A stretch of 64,000 bases of DNA from Streptomyces sp. CHD11. GTDB taxonomy: Bacteria; Actinomycetota; Actinomycetes; Streptomycetales; Streptomycetaceae. Position 1 is the first letter of the stretch, and each line of letters opens with the position of its first letter. Under the pieces are notes generated by a model, which did no database searches, had not been told where the DNA came from, and worked only from the letters and a program-made list of their open reading frames with translations. Location of the stretch: assembly GCF_018638295.1 (NCBI RefSeq), contig NZ_JABTTS010000009.1, positions 137,986 to 201,985 on the forward strand, written 5' to 3'. Both the position numbers and the translations under genes were made by a program. Positions 18,744-27,837 of this stretch are shown here, in pieces.

Positions 18744-20675
18744 ATGTCCGTGGTCGACCGACAGGAGTGGGACGTCGTCGTGGTCGGGGCCGGCGGCGCC
18801 GGACTGCGCGCCGCCATCGAGGCCCGCGAGCGGGGCGCCCGTACGGCCGTGATCTGCAAGTCGCTGTTCGGCAAGGCGCACACCGTGATGGCCGAGGGCG
18901 GCATCGCCGCGGCGATGGGCAACGTCAACTCCGGCGACAACTGGCAGACGCACTTCCGCGACACCCTGCGCGGCGGGAAGTTCCTCAACCAGTGGCGGAT
19001 GGCCGAGCTGCACGCCCAGGAGGCGCCGCAGCGGGTGTGGGAGCTGGAGACCTGGGGGGCGCTGTTCGACCGGACGAAGGACGGCCGGATCTCGCAGCGC
19101 AACTTCGGCGGTCACGAGTACCCGCGCCTGGCGCATGTCGGCGACCGTACCGGGCTCGAGCTGATCCGCACCCTCCAGCAGAAGATCGTCGCGCTCCAGC
19201 AGGAGGACTTCCGGGAGACCGGGGACTACGAGTCCCGGCTGAAGGTCTTCCAGGAGTGCACGGTCACACGCGTGCTGAAGGACGGGGAGAAGGTCTCCGG
19301 TGTCTTCGGCTACGAGCGGGAGTCCGGGCGCTTCTTCGTGCTGGAGGCGCCCGCCGTGGTGATCGCGACCGGCGGGATCGGCAAGTCGTTCAAGGTGACC
19401 TCGAACTCGTGGGAGTACACCGGCGACGGGCACGCGCTGGCGCTGCTGGCCGGGGCCCCGCTGCTGAACATGGAGTTCGTGCAGTTCCACCCGACCGGGA
19501 TGGTCTGGCCGCCCTCGGTGAAGGGCATCCTCGTCACCGAGTCGGTGCGCGGGGACGGCGGGGTGCTGCGCAACTCCGAGGGCAGGCGGTTCATGTTCGA
19601 CTACGTCCCGGACGTCTTCAAGGAGAAGTACGCCGAGTCCGAGGAGGAGGGCGACCGCTGGTACGAGGACCCGGACCGCAACCGGCGCCCGCCCGAACTG
19701 CTCCCCCGCGACGAGGTGGCCCGTGCGATCAACGCCGAGGTGAAGGCCGGCCGCGGCTCCCCGCACGGCGGGGTCTTCCTGGACGTCTCCACCCGGATGC
19801 CGGCCGAGGTGATCAAACGGCGGCTGCCGTCGATGTACCACCAGTTCAAGGAACTGGCGGACGTGGACATCACGGCGGAGGCGATGGAGGTCGGGCCGAC
19901 CTGTCACTACGTGATGGGCGGCATCGCCGTCGACTCCGACTCGGCGGCCGCGCGCGGCGTGCCGGGTCTGTTCGCGGCCGGTGAGGTGGCCGGCGGCATG
20001 CACGGCTCCAACCGGCTCGGCGGCAACTCCCTGTCCGACCTCCTGGTGTTCGGGCGCCGGGCGGGGTGGCACGCGGCCGAGTACGCGGGCGCGGCGGGGG
20101 CCGGGCGGCCTCGCGTGGACGACGGAGAGGTCGACACGGCCGCCGCGGAGGCGCTGCGCCCGTTCTCCGCGGAGGGCGTGGCACCGGCCGGCGGGCCGCC
20201 GGAGAACCCGTACAGCGTGCACCAGGAACTGCAGCAGACGATGAACGACCTGGTCGGCATCATCCGCCGCGCACCCGAGATGGAACAGGCCCTGGTCGGA
20301 CTCGCCGAACTGCGGCTACGGGCCCAGCGTGCCGGTGTCGAGGGGCACCGGCAGTTCAACCCGGGCTGGCACCTGGCGCTGGACCTCAGGAACATGCTGC
20401 TGGTCAGCGAGTGCGTGGCCCGGTCGGCGCTGGAACGCACCGAGTCGCGCGGCGGGCACACCCGTGAGGACCACTCCGGGATGGACCGGTCCTGGCGCAA
20501 CGTGAACCTGATGTGCGCGCTCGCCGACCCCGGCGGAGACACGACCGGCGACGCGGCCCGCGGCCGGATCGCCCTCACCCGCGAGACCACCGACCCCATC
20601 CGCCCCGACCTGCTCGCCCTCTTCGAGAAGGAGGAGCTGGTCAAGTACCTCGCCGAAGAGGAGCTCTACGAGTGA
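18744..20675 (+). CDS. sdhA: Succinate dehydrogenase/fumarate reductase flavoprotein subunit
   Basis: 643-residue FAD protein that interconverts succinate and fumarate. The dinucleotide motif GAGGAG is at residues 15-20. The flavin-linking His region reads KAHTVMAEGGIAAAMG. Further motifs are QFHPTGM and RLGGNSLSDLLVFGRRAG, followed by the C-terminal helical domain with HTREDHSGMD. I chose the ATG at 18744 because it directly precedes the Rossmann motif and follows a GGGGG stretch. It starts 17 bases after the anchor gene and overlaps the iron-sulfur gene by four bases (GTGA). Confidence 0.95.
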   Translation: MSVVDRQEWDVVVVGAGGAGLRAAIEARERGARTAVICKSLFGKAHTVMAEGGIAAAMGNVNSGDNWQTHFRDTLRGGKFLNQWRMAELHAQEAPQRVWELETWGALFDRTKDGRISQRNFGGHEYPRLAHVGDRTGLELIRTLQQKIVALQQEDFRETGDYESRLKVFQECTVTRVLKDGEKVSGVFGYERESGRFFVLEAPAVVIATGGIGKSFKVTSNSWEYTGDGHALALLAGAPLLNMEFVQFHPTGMVWPPSVKGILVTESVRGDGGVLRNSEGRRFMFDYVPDVFKEKYAESEEEGDRWYEDPDRNRRPPELLPRDEVARAINAEVKAGRGSPHGGVFLDVSTRMPAEVIKRRLPSMYHQFKELADVDITAEAMEVGPTCHYVMGGIAVDSDSAAARGVPGLFAAGEVAGGMHGSNRLGGNSLSDLLVFGRRAGWHAAEYAGAAGAGRPRVDDGEVDTAAAEALRPFSAEGVAPAGGPPENPYSVHQELQQTMNDLVGIIRRAPEMEQALVGLAELRLRAQRAGVEGHRQFNPGWHLALDLRNMLLVSECVARSALERTESRGGHTREDHSGMDRSWRNVNLMCALADPGGDTTGDAARGRIALTRETTDPIRPDLLALFEKEELVKYLAEEELYE

Positions 20676-21439
20676 GCAGTTACGAGGCCCGCTTCAAGGT
20701 GTGGCGGGGGGACGTCGAGGGCGGCGGCCTGGAGGACTTCGAGGTCGAGGTGAACGACGGCGAGGTGGTGCTCGACATCATCCACCGCCTCCAGGCCACC
20801 CAGGCCCCCGATCTCGCCGTGCGCTGGAACTGCAAGGCGGGCAAGTGCGGTTCGTGCTCGGCGGAGATCAACGGGCGTCCGCGGCTGCTGTGCATGACCC
20901 GCATGTCGGTCTTCGAGCCGGACGAGACGATCACCGTGACACCGCTGCGGGCCTTCCCGGTCATCCGCGACCTGGTGACGGACGTGGGCTTCAACTACAC
21001 CAAGGCCCGCCAGGTCCCGGCCTTCGTGCCACCGGAGGGGGTGGCAGCGGGCGAGTACCGGATGACGCAGGAGGACGTGGACCGCCCGCAGGAGTTCCGC
21101 AAGTGCATCGAGTGCTTCCTGTGCCAGGACGTCTGTCATGTGGTCCGCGACCACGAGGAGAACAAACCGGCGTTCGCCGGGCCGCGCTTCCTGATGCGGG
21201 TCGCGGAGCTGGACATGCACCCGCTGGACGCGGCCGGGGAGTCCGGCCTGGACCGCAGCCGCACGGCCCAGGACGAACACGGCCTCGGCTACTGCAACAT
21301 CACCAAGTGCTGTACGGAGGTCTGCCCCGAGGGGATCAAGATCACGGACAACGCGCTGATCCCGCTGAAGGAGCGGGCGGTGGACCGGAAGTACGACCCG
21401 CTGGTGTGGCTGGGCTCGAAGATCAGGAGGCGGTCCTAG
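20672..21439 (+). CDS. sdhB: Succinate dehydrogenase/fumarate reductase iron-sulfur subunit
   Basis: 255-residue electron-transfer subunit. The [2Fe-2S] ligands are Cys54, Cys59, Cys62 and Cys74 (CKAGKCGSC, then a later Cys). The second domain carries CIECFLCQDVC and CNITKCCTEVCPEG, the ligands for the [4Fe-4S] and [3Fe-4S] clusters. The GTG start shares GTGA with the sdhA stop, so translation is coupled. Its TAG stop overlaps the stop of the convergent GH18-like gene in a shared CTAG. Confidence 0.95.
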   Translation: MSSYEARFKVWRGDVEGGGLEDFEVEVNDGEVVLDIIHRLQATQAPDLAVRWNCKAGKCGSCSAEINGRPRLLCMTRMSVFEPDETITVTPLRAFPVIRDLVTDVGFNYTKARQVPAFVPPEGVAAGEYRMTQEDVDRPQEFRKCIECFLCQDVCHVVRDHEENKPAFAGPRFLMRVAELDMHPLDAAGESGLDRSRTAQDEHGLGYCNITKCCTEVCPEGIKITDNALIPLKERAVDRKYDPLVWLGSKIRRRS

Positions 21440-23025
21440 GTCCTGTCCTGGCGGACCCAGCCCTCCCGGTACTCGTCCCAGTTCGTCTCCGTCGCCGCGA
21501 AGTCGATGTACGGGGCCACACCGAAGAGTTCGCGGTCGGCATCCGTGCGGGAGAGGCCTAGGCGGACCCCGCGGACGGCGGCGGCGACGGTCTCGGCGTG
21601 GCCCCAGTGGCTGGGGTTGCTCTCGTAGTAGAAGGGCAGGCCCATCAGCAGGTGGGTGGTGGGCGGGGTGACCTCCAGGGCGAGCGAGGTCTGCTGGGCC
21701 ACGTAGCCGCCGTAGGTGCTCTCCAGCGGCCGTGCGGTGTCGTACGACATCACGGCGATCTGGTCGACGCGCCGGGCGACCTGGCCGAAGAACTCCTGGG
21801 ACCACCACTTGGGGTTCTCGGCGAAGAGACCGGCGACGGTGTGGAGCCCCGGGAGCGGGTCGATCTGGTGCGCGGCCACGGACAGTTGAGCGTTCTCGGC
21901 CCGGGTGACGGCGCGCAGGTCGTCCAGGAGGGTGAGGTAGTCCGGGTCGTCGGAGTGCAGGGGTTCCAGATCGAGATGGACGCCGTCGTAGCCGGTGTCC
22001 AGGACCTGTCCTGCGCTGCGGACGACTTCCGCGCGGGTGGCGGCGCGGTCCAGGTGCAGTCCCTCGGGGCCCCCGTTGGCTAGGACGTCCCCGAGGAAGG
22101 CCTGGACCCGGACGCCCGGCAGCTCCCGGTGCACCGCGTCTATCAGCCAACGGGCACGCGGATACCTGGACTTCGGCAGGGTGCCGTCGTGCTCCAGCGG
22201 CCCGGAGTGGACGTAGAGGTCGCGGATCCCGGTGTCCTGGAGGCGGCGGGCCAGCGCGGTGACGTCGGCGTCCTTCTTCCGCCCGTCGACCCAGGCGTGC
22301 CCGAGCCACATGGCGTCCCGGTCACGGCTGTACGTACCGTCCGCCGGATCGCCCATGTAGTTGACCCGCAGAGCGGTCTCGATGGCGAGGAGCGGCACGA
22401 TCAGCAGCAGGGCGAGCGCGAGGGCGGTACGTCTGACCCGGCGGACCCAGGGTCTGCGGCGCCTGCCCGCCCGCCCTCCGGGGGCGGCCGGGGCCGGCGC
22501 TCCGCCGGCCAGATCCCCCGGGGGTGCCCCGTCACCGGCCTTCCCCGCCCCGGCAGGCCCTGATGGGGTTGCTCCGGCCGCCCCGGCCAGGGAGGTCTCC
22601 GCCGCCGGTGCGGCTGGGCCACCCGCGCCGTCCGGGGCGCTCGCCTCCGCCCGATCGGCCGGGGCAGCAGCGGCGGCCGGCTCCGTTCCCGGTACCGGCC
22701 CAGCGGGCCGCGGGCCGCCCTCCGCCGGGTCCCCGGAAGAAGCCCCGCGGTCCGCACCACCCGCCCCGGCCGGCTCCGGCGAAGAAGCCTCACCCGTCAC
22801 GGCCACCGGCTCCGTTCGCGTCGGCGTGCCGGACGGGGAGTCACCCTCGGCGGCGTCGGGCGGAGACCCCTCGCCGCCCTCATCGCTCACCCGGGTGCGC
22901 TGTGACGGAGAGGATGCCCTGACTGCCGGGACCGGCGACTCCCTGCGCTCAGGGGCCGGGGGTGCCGGTTCCGGGGGCTTCTTCTCCGCCGTGCTCGCCG
23001 GCTCCTGCGGCTCGGTGGGTTCCAT
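21436..23025 (-). CDS. Membrane-anchored GH18-like TIM-barrel protein with a long Pro/Ala/Glu-rich N-terminus
   Basis: 529 residues in three parts. Residues 1 to about 185 are low-complexity Pro, Ala, Glu and Gly and would be cytoplasmic. A basic stretch (RRRRPWVRRVRRT) leads into one membrane segment (ALALALLLIVPLLAIETAL). The rest is an external domain with a GH18-like strand, GYDGVHLDLEPLHSDD, whose DxxLDLEP pattern resembles the chitinase DxxDxDxE site with one Asp replaced. QIAVMSYDTA is another GH18-like strand. It may bind or cut cell-surface glycans. It converges on sdhB with overlapping stop codons. Confidence 0.75.
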   Translation of the reverse strand: MEPTEPQEPASTAEKKPPEPAPPAPERRESPVPAVRASSPSQRTRVSDEGGEGSPPDAAEGDSPSGTPTRTEPVAVTGEASSPEPAGAGGADRGASSGDPAEGGPRPAGPVPGTEPAAAAAPADRAEASAPDGAGGPAAPAAETSLAGAAGATPSGPAGAGKAGDGAPPGDLAGGAPAPAAPGGRAGRRRRPWVRRVRRTALALALLLIVPLLAIETALRVNYMGDPADGTYSRDRDAMWLGHAWVDGRKKDADVTALARRLQDTGIRDLYVHSGPLEHDGTLPKSRYPRARWLIDAVHRELPGVRVQAFLGDVLANGGPEGLHLDRAATRAEVVRSAGQVLDTGYDGVHLDLEPLHSDDPDYLTLLDDLRAVTRAENAQLSVAAHQIDPLPGLHTVAGLFAENPKWWSQEFFGQVARRVDQIAVMSYDTARPLESTYGGYVAQQTSLALEVTPPTTHLLMGLPFYYESNPSHWGHAETVAAAVRGVRLGLSRTDADRELFGVAPYIDFAATETNWDEYREGWVRQDRT

Positions 23026-23115
23026 ACCGGCTCTCCCTCGCCCGTCGACTCCCGTCGGCAGTCGTGTGGTTGTTGTTGAGGGGGAGGACGAGGGGAACGG
23101 GTGTTCCGGTTGCGA

Positions 23116-23676
23116 TCATGAAGCGGAGGGCGCCTGCCGTAGGTGCAGGTGACCGTCGAGGGGGAAGGCGGGCGGGGCGGCGGGGAGCAGGCCGGACAGG
23201 GCGAAGCCGCTCTTCTCCGCCACACGGCAGGAAGCGGTGTTGTCGACCTGGTGCAGCAGTTCCAGGCGGGTCAGGCCTTCCTGGGCGAAGGTGCCGAAGG
23301 CCCAGTCGGCGAGGGCCGTCAGCGCACGCGGGGCCACTCCTCTGCCTCGCGCGTGCGCCGCCGTCCAGTAGCCGACCTCGGCCGATCCGGCTGCCGTGGC
23401 TCCGCGTTTGAGGACGACGTTGCCCGCCGGCCGGGCGTCGGGCCCTCGCGTCTCCTGCACGGCGAACGCCAGACGCGTCCCGGTCTCCCAGCCGCGCCGC
23501 TGCTCCGCCACCCAGCGCGCCGCGCTCGCCGCGTCGTGCACGGGATCGCCCGCCCAGCGGCGCATGGCCTCGTCCCCGTACAGCTCGGCGAGGACGTCCG
23601 CGTCCTCGGGCGCCCAGGGGCGCAGGGTGAAGGGGCCGGCCGTCAGCTGTACCGGGGTGATCGGGTCGATGCGCAT
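23116..23676 (-). CDS. GNAT-family N-acetyltransferase (RimJ/RimL-like)
   Basis: 186 residues. The N-terminal FTLRPWAPEDADVLAELY is the usual opening of RimL-type acetyltransferases. The acetyl-CoA loop reads AHARGRGVAPRALTAL, and the C-terminal strand-helix reads LELLHQVDNTASCRVAEKSGF. The substrate is unknown; members acetylate protein N-termini, antibiotics or small amines. The ATG at 23676 has no ribosome site but has TACGCT six bases upstream, as in leaderless transcripts. Confidence 0.88.
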   Translation of the reverse strand: MRIDPITPVQLTAGPFTLRPWAPEDADVLAELYGDEAMRRWAGDPVHDAASAARWVAEQRRGWETGTRLAFAVQETRGPDARPAGNVVLKRGATAAGSAEVGYWTAAHARGRGVAPRALTALADWAFGTFAQEGLTRLELLHQVDNTASCRVAEKSGFALSGLLPAAPPAFPLDGHLHLRQAPSAS

Positions 23677-23682
23677 GGCGGG

Positions 23683-23688
23683 AGCGTA
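23683..23688 (-). promoter_or_regulatory. Leaderless -10 element of the GNAT gene
   Basis: Reading the minus strand, TACGCT is followed by six bases (CCCGCC) and then the ATG. This puts the -10 box at -12 to -7 if transcription starts at the A of the start codon. Confidence 0.5.
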
Positions 23689-23707
23689 CGCACCCCGCCG
23701 CCCGCCG

Positions 23708-26347
23708 TCAGAAGAGGCTCAGCAGGGCCTCCGCCGGGTCGGTGAGGGTCGTGTCGGTGCCGGGGAGCGGGAGTTCGAACCAGACCGTCTTGCCCCGGGG
23801 CGTACGGCGTGACCCCCAGGCCGCGCTGAGCAGGCCGACGAGCTGGAGGCCGCGGCCGCCCTCGTCGGTGTCCCGGGCGCGCCGGCGGCGGGGCTGGACC
23901 AGGCCGGCGTCCCAGACCTCGCAGACCAGGGTGCGGTCGAGGAGGAGCCGGAGCCTGATCTCGCCCTCGCCGTAGCGCAGGGCGTTGGTGACCAGTTCAC
24001 TGACCAGGAGTTCCGTGGTGTCGACCAGGGGTTCCAGGTCCCAGGCGAGCAGCTGTGCGCGGGCGTCCTCGCGGGCGCGGCCCACGCTGCGGGGCTCGCG
24101 GGGCAGGGTCCAGTCGCCGACGGATTCCGCGGGCAGTCCCTGGACACGGGCCATCAGCAGGGCGATGTCGTCCTCGCCGTGGTGGGTGTCGAGGGTGTTG
24201 AGCACGTGGTCACAGACGTCCTCCAAGGGGGCGGAGGGGTCCGTCAGGGCGCTCACGAAGGCCTGCAGGCCCTCGTCGAGGGGGTGATCGCGGCTTTCGA
24301 CCAGTCCATCCGTGTAGAGCGCGAGCAGGGCGCCTTCGGGTAGTTCGACCTCCACCTCCTCGAAGGGCTCCCCGCCCACCCCGAGCGGCATGCCGGGCGG
24401 CACGTCCAGCATCAGCGCGGGCTCGCCCGGCTCGACCAGGACGGGCGGCAGATGGCCCGCGTTGGCGAAGGTGCAGCGCCGGGTCACCGAGTCGTAGACG
24501 GCGTAGACGCAGGTCGCCAGGTAGACCTCGGAGAGATCCGCCTCGCGGGGCCTGCGGGCGGCTCTGGTGGCCTGCTGGACCCCTCCCGCGAAGGCCTGGG
24601 AGGGCCCGCCGGGGGCGCCGAGGCCCCGGGCGATCTCGTCCAGCTGCGAGAGCACCTCGGCGGGTTCCAGGTCGAGCTGGGCCAGGGTGCGTACGGCGGT
24701 GCGCAGTTCGCCCATCGCCACGGCCGCGCGCAGACCGCGCCCCATGACGTCGCCGACGACCAGCGCGGTGCGGTGACCGGGCAGTTCGATGACGTCGAAC
24801 CAGTCACCGCCGACCTCGCTGGACCGGCCCGTCGCCATGCTGCCGGGCAGGTAGCGGCAGGCGATGTCGAGACCGGAGGCCTCCGGATCGCCGGGCGGGA
24901 GAAGCGACCGCTGCAGTATCAGCGCGCGTTCGTGCTCGCGCCGGTACAGGCGGGCGTTGTCGATACAGACGGCGGCCCGCGCGGCCAGCTCGACCGCGAG
25001 GTCGCGGTCGCGGTCACCGAACGGCTCGCTGCCCTTGGTACGGGCGAACTGGACGAGGCCGACCACGGTGTCGTGGGCGACCATCGGCACGGCGAGCGTG
25101 GACTGCACCAGCCCCCCGTCCTCACCGGGGACCTTCTGCGGGCGGGCGGTGCGCAGGGCGTCCGCACAGGCCGAGTTGAAGGGGTAGTGGTGGACGGCGC
25201 CCAGCTTGACGGGCTCCCCGCTGCTGCTGAACGGCGCGTCGGAGACGGCGCTGGCGAAGGCGACCCTGCGTACCTCCGCGCTGCCGTCGGCGAGCCCCGG
25301 CGGGGTCTCGTCACCGGCCAGCAGACCCTGGTACAGGTCGACGGTGGCCAGGTCGCAGAAGCCGGGGACGACGACGTCCAGGAGTTCGCGGGCGGTCGTC
25401 TCCAGGTCCAGGGAGTTGCCGATCCGCGCGCCCGCCTCGTTGAGAAGCGCGAGGTTGCGCCGCGCGGCGGCGGCCTCCCGGGCGGCGGCACGGCGCGCGG
25501 TGATGTCGGTCCCGAGCCAGGCGATGCCGATGGGCCGGCCGCTGCCGCTGTGGACGCGGTAGAGGTTGACGGACCAGTGGCGGCGCTCGTCGGAGCCGGG
25601 CACATGACCCGTGACGTGCATGTCCGTGATGGAGTTGCCGGACTCCAGGACGCGCCGCAGGGTCGCCGCGACCCGCTCGGCCTCCCCACGCGGCAGATAG
25701 TCGTGCACGCCCTTGCCGCGGTGCTCGTCGGGGGTGCCGCCGAAGATGGACGCGAACCGCTGGTTGGCACGCCGTACCCGCAGGTCGCCGTCGATCAGCA
25801 GGAAGCCGAACGGAGATTGGCCGAATATGGCCTGCGAGGCGGCGAGGTCGGTCTCGATACGGCGCAGTGTTCGGACGTCGACGACGATGCAGACGGCGGC
25901 CTTCTCGCCCTCCTCGGTCCGCGTCGGCATGACGTAGACCTCGGCGAGACCCTCACGGTCGCGCTCGTCCGACACCAGGGAGTCCGGCAGCCGGAAGGGC
26001 ACTACCCCGGTCCACTCCCGGCCGTCCAGGATCTCGGCCATCTTGCGCTGGCCGCGCTCCCGGCGGACCGGCTCGATGAACGCCTCGATGGGGTCCACGC
26101 CGACGGCGCGGTCCGCGGGGATACCGAAGATCTGCTCGGCGCGCAGGCTCCACTGGTCGACCAGTCCGTCCGGGCCGATGGAGAACGAGGCGATCTTGAT
26201 GTAGTCGTACATGGAGCCGGGCGGACTGCTCTGCCACATCCCGTCACCGGACGGAGCATCGCCGGAGCAGAGGCCGTCGACGGCCCCGCTCCTCGCGCCG
26301 CCCGACGAGTCCTCGGACTCCGTGGCCTTCGCTGGTATCCCGCTCAC
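23708..26347 (-). CDS. PAS-PAS-GAF-SpoIIE phosphatase with C-terminal HATPase domain
   Basis: 879-residue cytoplasmic signalling protein. Two PAS domains (about residues 40-165 and 175-290) are followed by a GAF domain (about 300-460), a PPM/SpoIIE phosphatase (about 490-715; metal motifs GGDWFDV, GDVMGRG and EDDIALL) and an RsbW-like ATP-binding domain (about 740-870; LVSELVTNALRYG and GGRGLQLV). Such proteins join an anti-sigma kinase and a phosphatase for anti-sigma-factor antagonists. I chose the GTG at 26347, with GGAGGGG nine bases upstream; a longer frame to 26542 has a non-protein-like start. It ends 31 bases after the GNAT start on the same strand. Confidence 0.9.
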   Translation of the reverse strand: MSGIPAKATESEDSSGGARSGAVDGLCSGDAPSGDGMWQSSPPGSMYDYIKIASFSIGPDGLVDQWSLRAEQIFGIPADRAVGVDPIEAFIEPVRRERGQRKMAEILDGREWTGVVPFRLPDSLVSDERDREGLAEVYVMPTRTEEGEKAAVCIVVDVRTLRRIETDLAASQAIFGQSPFGFLLIDGDLRVRRANQRFASIFGGTPDEHRGKGVHDYLPRGEAERVAATLRRVLESGNSITDMHVTGHVPGSDERRHWSVNLYRVHSGSGRPIGIAWLGTDITARRAAAREAAAARRNLALLNEAGARIGNSLDLETTARELLDVVVPGFCDLATVDLYQGLLAGDETPPGLADGSAEVRRVAFASAVSDAPFSSSGEPVKLGAVHHYPFNSACADALRTARPQKVPGEDGGLVQSTLAVPMVAHDTVVGLVQFARTKGSEPFGDRDRDLAVELAARAAVCIDNARLYRREHERALILQRSLLPPGDPEASGLDIACRYLPGSMATGRSSEVGGDWFDVIELPGHRTALVVGDVMGRGLRAAVAMGELRTAVRTLAQLDLEPAEVLSQLDEIARGLGAPGGPSQAFAGGVQQATRAARRPREADLSEVYLATCVYAVYDSVTRRCTFANAGHLPPVLVEPGEPALMLDVPPGMPLGVGGEPFEEVEVELPEGALLALYTDGLVESRDHPLDEGLQAFVSALTDPSAPLEDVCDHVLNTLDTHHGEDDIALLMARVQGLPAESVGDWTLPREPRSVGRAREDARAQLLAWDLEPLVDTTELLVSELVTNALRYGEGEIRLRLLLDRTLVCEVWDAGLVQPRRRRARDTDEGGRGLQLVGLLSAAWGSRRTPRGKTVWFELPLPGTDTTLTDPAEALLSLF

Positions 26348-26614
26348 GCGAACCGTCCCCTCCAGCTCACCGCGTCCGGCACCGGTCACCGGGGGCGGCT
26401 GCCCGCAGTATCCAGCACTACGACGCCGCACGACACGGTGTTCACGATCACAGCACGGTCCCGATGCTTTTCGGTCCGCGCCGTGAGAACACTTCCAGTC
26501 TTCTAACCAGCGGACACGTCGTCGAACCCCCCTCTTCGACAACCGTCACGGACCGGAACCGGTCACTCGACGGAAGGGGCGGTCACGTACACCGGTGAAC
26601 GGCCGCGCCAGGGC

Positions 26615-27040
26615 TCAACGCGGGACGGTGAGTTCGAACCACACGGTCTTGCCACCGGCGCCGGGGCGGGTGCCCCAGCGACGGGAGGCGGAGGCCAGGA
26701 GCCGCAGTCCGCGCCCACCCTCGTCCTCGGGCCGGGCGGGGCGTTCGCACGGGAGGTCGGGGAGCGGGTCGGAGACCTCCACGAGGAGGACGTCGGCGGG
26801 GCCGTCAGGACGGACCAGGCGGACACCGATGGGTCCGGTGGCGTGCCGCAGCGCGTTGGTGACCAGCTCGCTGACCAGCAGGGCCGCGACGTCGCCGACG
26901 CTGTCGAGGTCCCAGCGACGGAGCCGGGCGCGGACGGCGGAGCGTGCGGCGCGCACGGCCCCGGGGTCGGCGGCGAAGGTCCACCCGGCCCGGTCGCCGT
27001 CGGTTTCGGTGTCGGTGTCGGTGTCGGTCACACGGATCAC
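26615..27040 (-). CDS. RsbW-like ATP-binding anti-sigma regulatory protein
   Basis: 141 residues with a single HATPase_c domain. The N-box is VSELVTNALRHA, the G1 region is LLVEVSDPLP and the G2 region is EDEGGRGLRLL, ending GGKTVWFELTVPR. Proteins of this kind bind or phosphorylate anti-sigma antagonists; many in Streptomyces have no assigned sigma factor. Its domain is close to that at the end of the SpoIIE-type protein 270 bases downstream, which suggests duplication and a shared pathway. The N-terminus is a TDTDTDTE repeat encoded by a GGTGTC hexamer repeat. Confidence 0.88.
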   Translation of the reverse strand: MIRVTDTDTDTETDGDRAGWTFAADPGAVRAARSAVRARLRRWDLDSVGDVAALLVSELVTNALRHATGPIGVRLVRPDGPADVLLVEVSDPLPDLPCERPARPEDEGGRGLRLLASASRRWGTRPGAGGKTVWFELTVPR

Positions 27041-27182
27041 TTCCCCGCCGAGGGAGTGAGAGAGGACTCACCTCATGTCCGGTTTCATGGGGTCAATAGG
27101 TACATACCCGATATCCCGGACGGAGTACCGCGCGGGACGGCGCATCGTGGCACGAGCGGAGCGGAAGGGCGCCCACGCCCCG

Positions 27183-27629
27183 TCACTCCCGCGTCCGTGC
27201 GCCGGAGTCGCGCCCCGCCCGCCCGCTCGCCAGGCCGAGATGGGTGAGGGTGTCACGGACGGCGGGCACATCGTGGTCGAGCCAGTCGACGTCCCAGATC
27301 CGGTCGGGGGTGAGCCAGCGCAGTTCGTCGTGGTCCTCGAGGGGCCGGGGTGCGGCGGATCCGGGGCGCAGGCGGGCGGTCCATACCTGCATCACGTACG
27401 GCGTCCGCAGCGGCCACTGGCCCGGGACGCGCTCTCCCGCCTCCGCATCGACGCCGAGTTCCTCGCGCAACTCCCGTACCACCGCCGCGTCCGGGCTCTC
27501 CCCCGGCTCGACCTTGCCGCCGGGCAGTTCCCAGCGTCCGGCGAGATCGGCGGGTGCGCTTCTGCGGGCGGCGAGCAGCCGCTCCTCGTGCCACAGGGCC
27601 GCACCGACCACCACGATCCGCTCGCTCAT
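27183..27629 (-). CDS. Nudix hydrolase, MutT-like
   Basis: 148 residues. The Nudix box GX5EX7REXXEEXG is complete (GGKVEPGESPDAAVV, then RELREELGV). The opening MSERIVVVGAALWHEERLLA and the ending resemble (deoxy)nucleoside-triphosphate pyrophosphohydrolases such as MutT, which remove 8-oxo-dGTP; the substrate is not proven. I chose the ATG at 27629 because the domain begins five residues later. TAGGCT lies seven bases upstream, close to the leaderless pattern. A longer frame to 27746 has an unlikely Arg-rich start. Confidence 0.88.
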   Translation of the reverse strand: MSERIVVVGAALWHEERLLAARRSAPADLAGRWELPGGKVEPGESPDAAVVRELREELGVDAEAGERVPGQWPLRTPYVMQVWTARLRPGSAAPRPLEDHDELRWLTPDRIWDVDWLDHDVPAVRDTLTHLGLASGRAGRDSGARTRE

Positions 27630-27837
27630 GCGCCGGAGCCTAGCGGGAGGGCCCCGCCGCGCCCGAGGAAGGCCGGCACCGGCGGCACGGCGGACCAGCG
27701 GCACGGCAGCATGCCCGCACGGTCGCCACGGCGGCGGTCCGGCCACGACGGCGTTCCGGTCGGTCCCGGTCGACGCGACAGCCTTCCGGTCCCGGTCAGC
27801 CGGACGGTGTTCCGGCCCGGGTCAGTTCCGGCCCGGA

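Noticed and set aside
24452..26506. A 684-codon plus-strand frame opposite the SpoIIE-type phosphatase
   Set aside because: The minus-strand gene shows PAS, GAF, PP2C and HATPase motifs. The plus-strand reading has none.
26621..26660. A GTTCGAACC-like sequence suggesting a tRNA T-arm
   Set aside because: It lies in the coding sequence of the RsbW-like gene (the WFE codons); no acceptor stem or anticodon arm fits around it. The similar site near 23770 is explained the same way.
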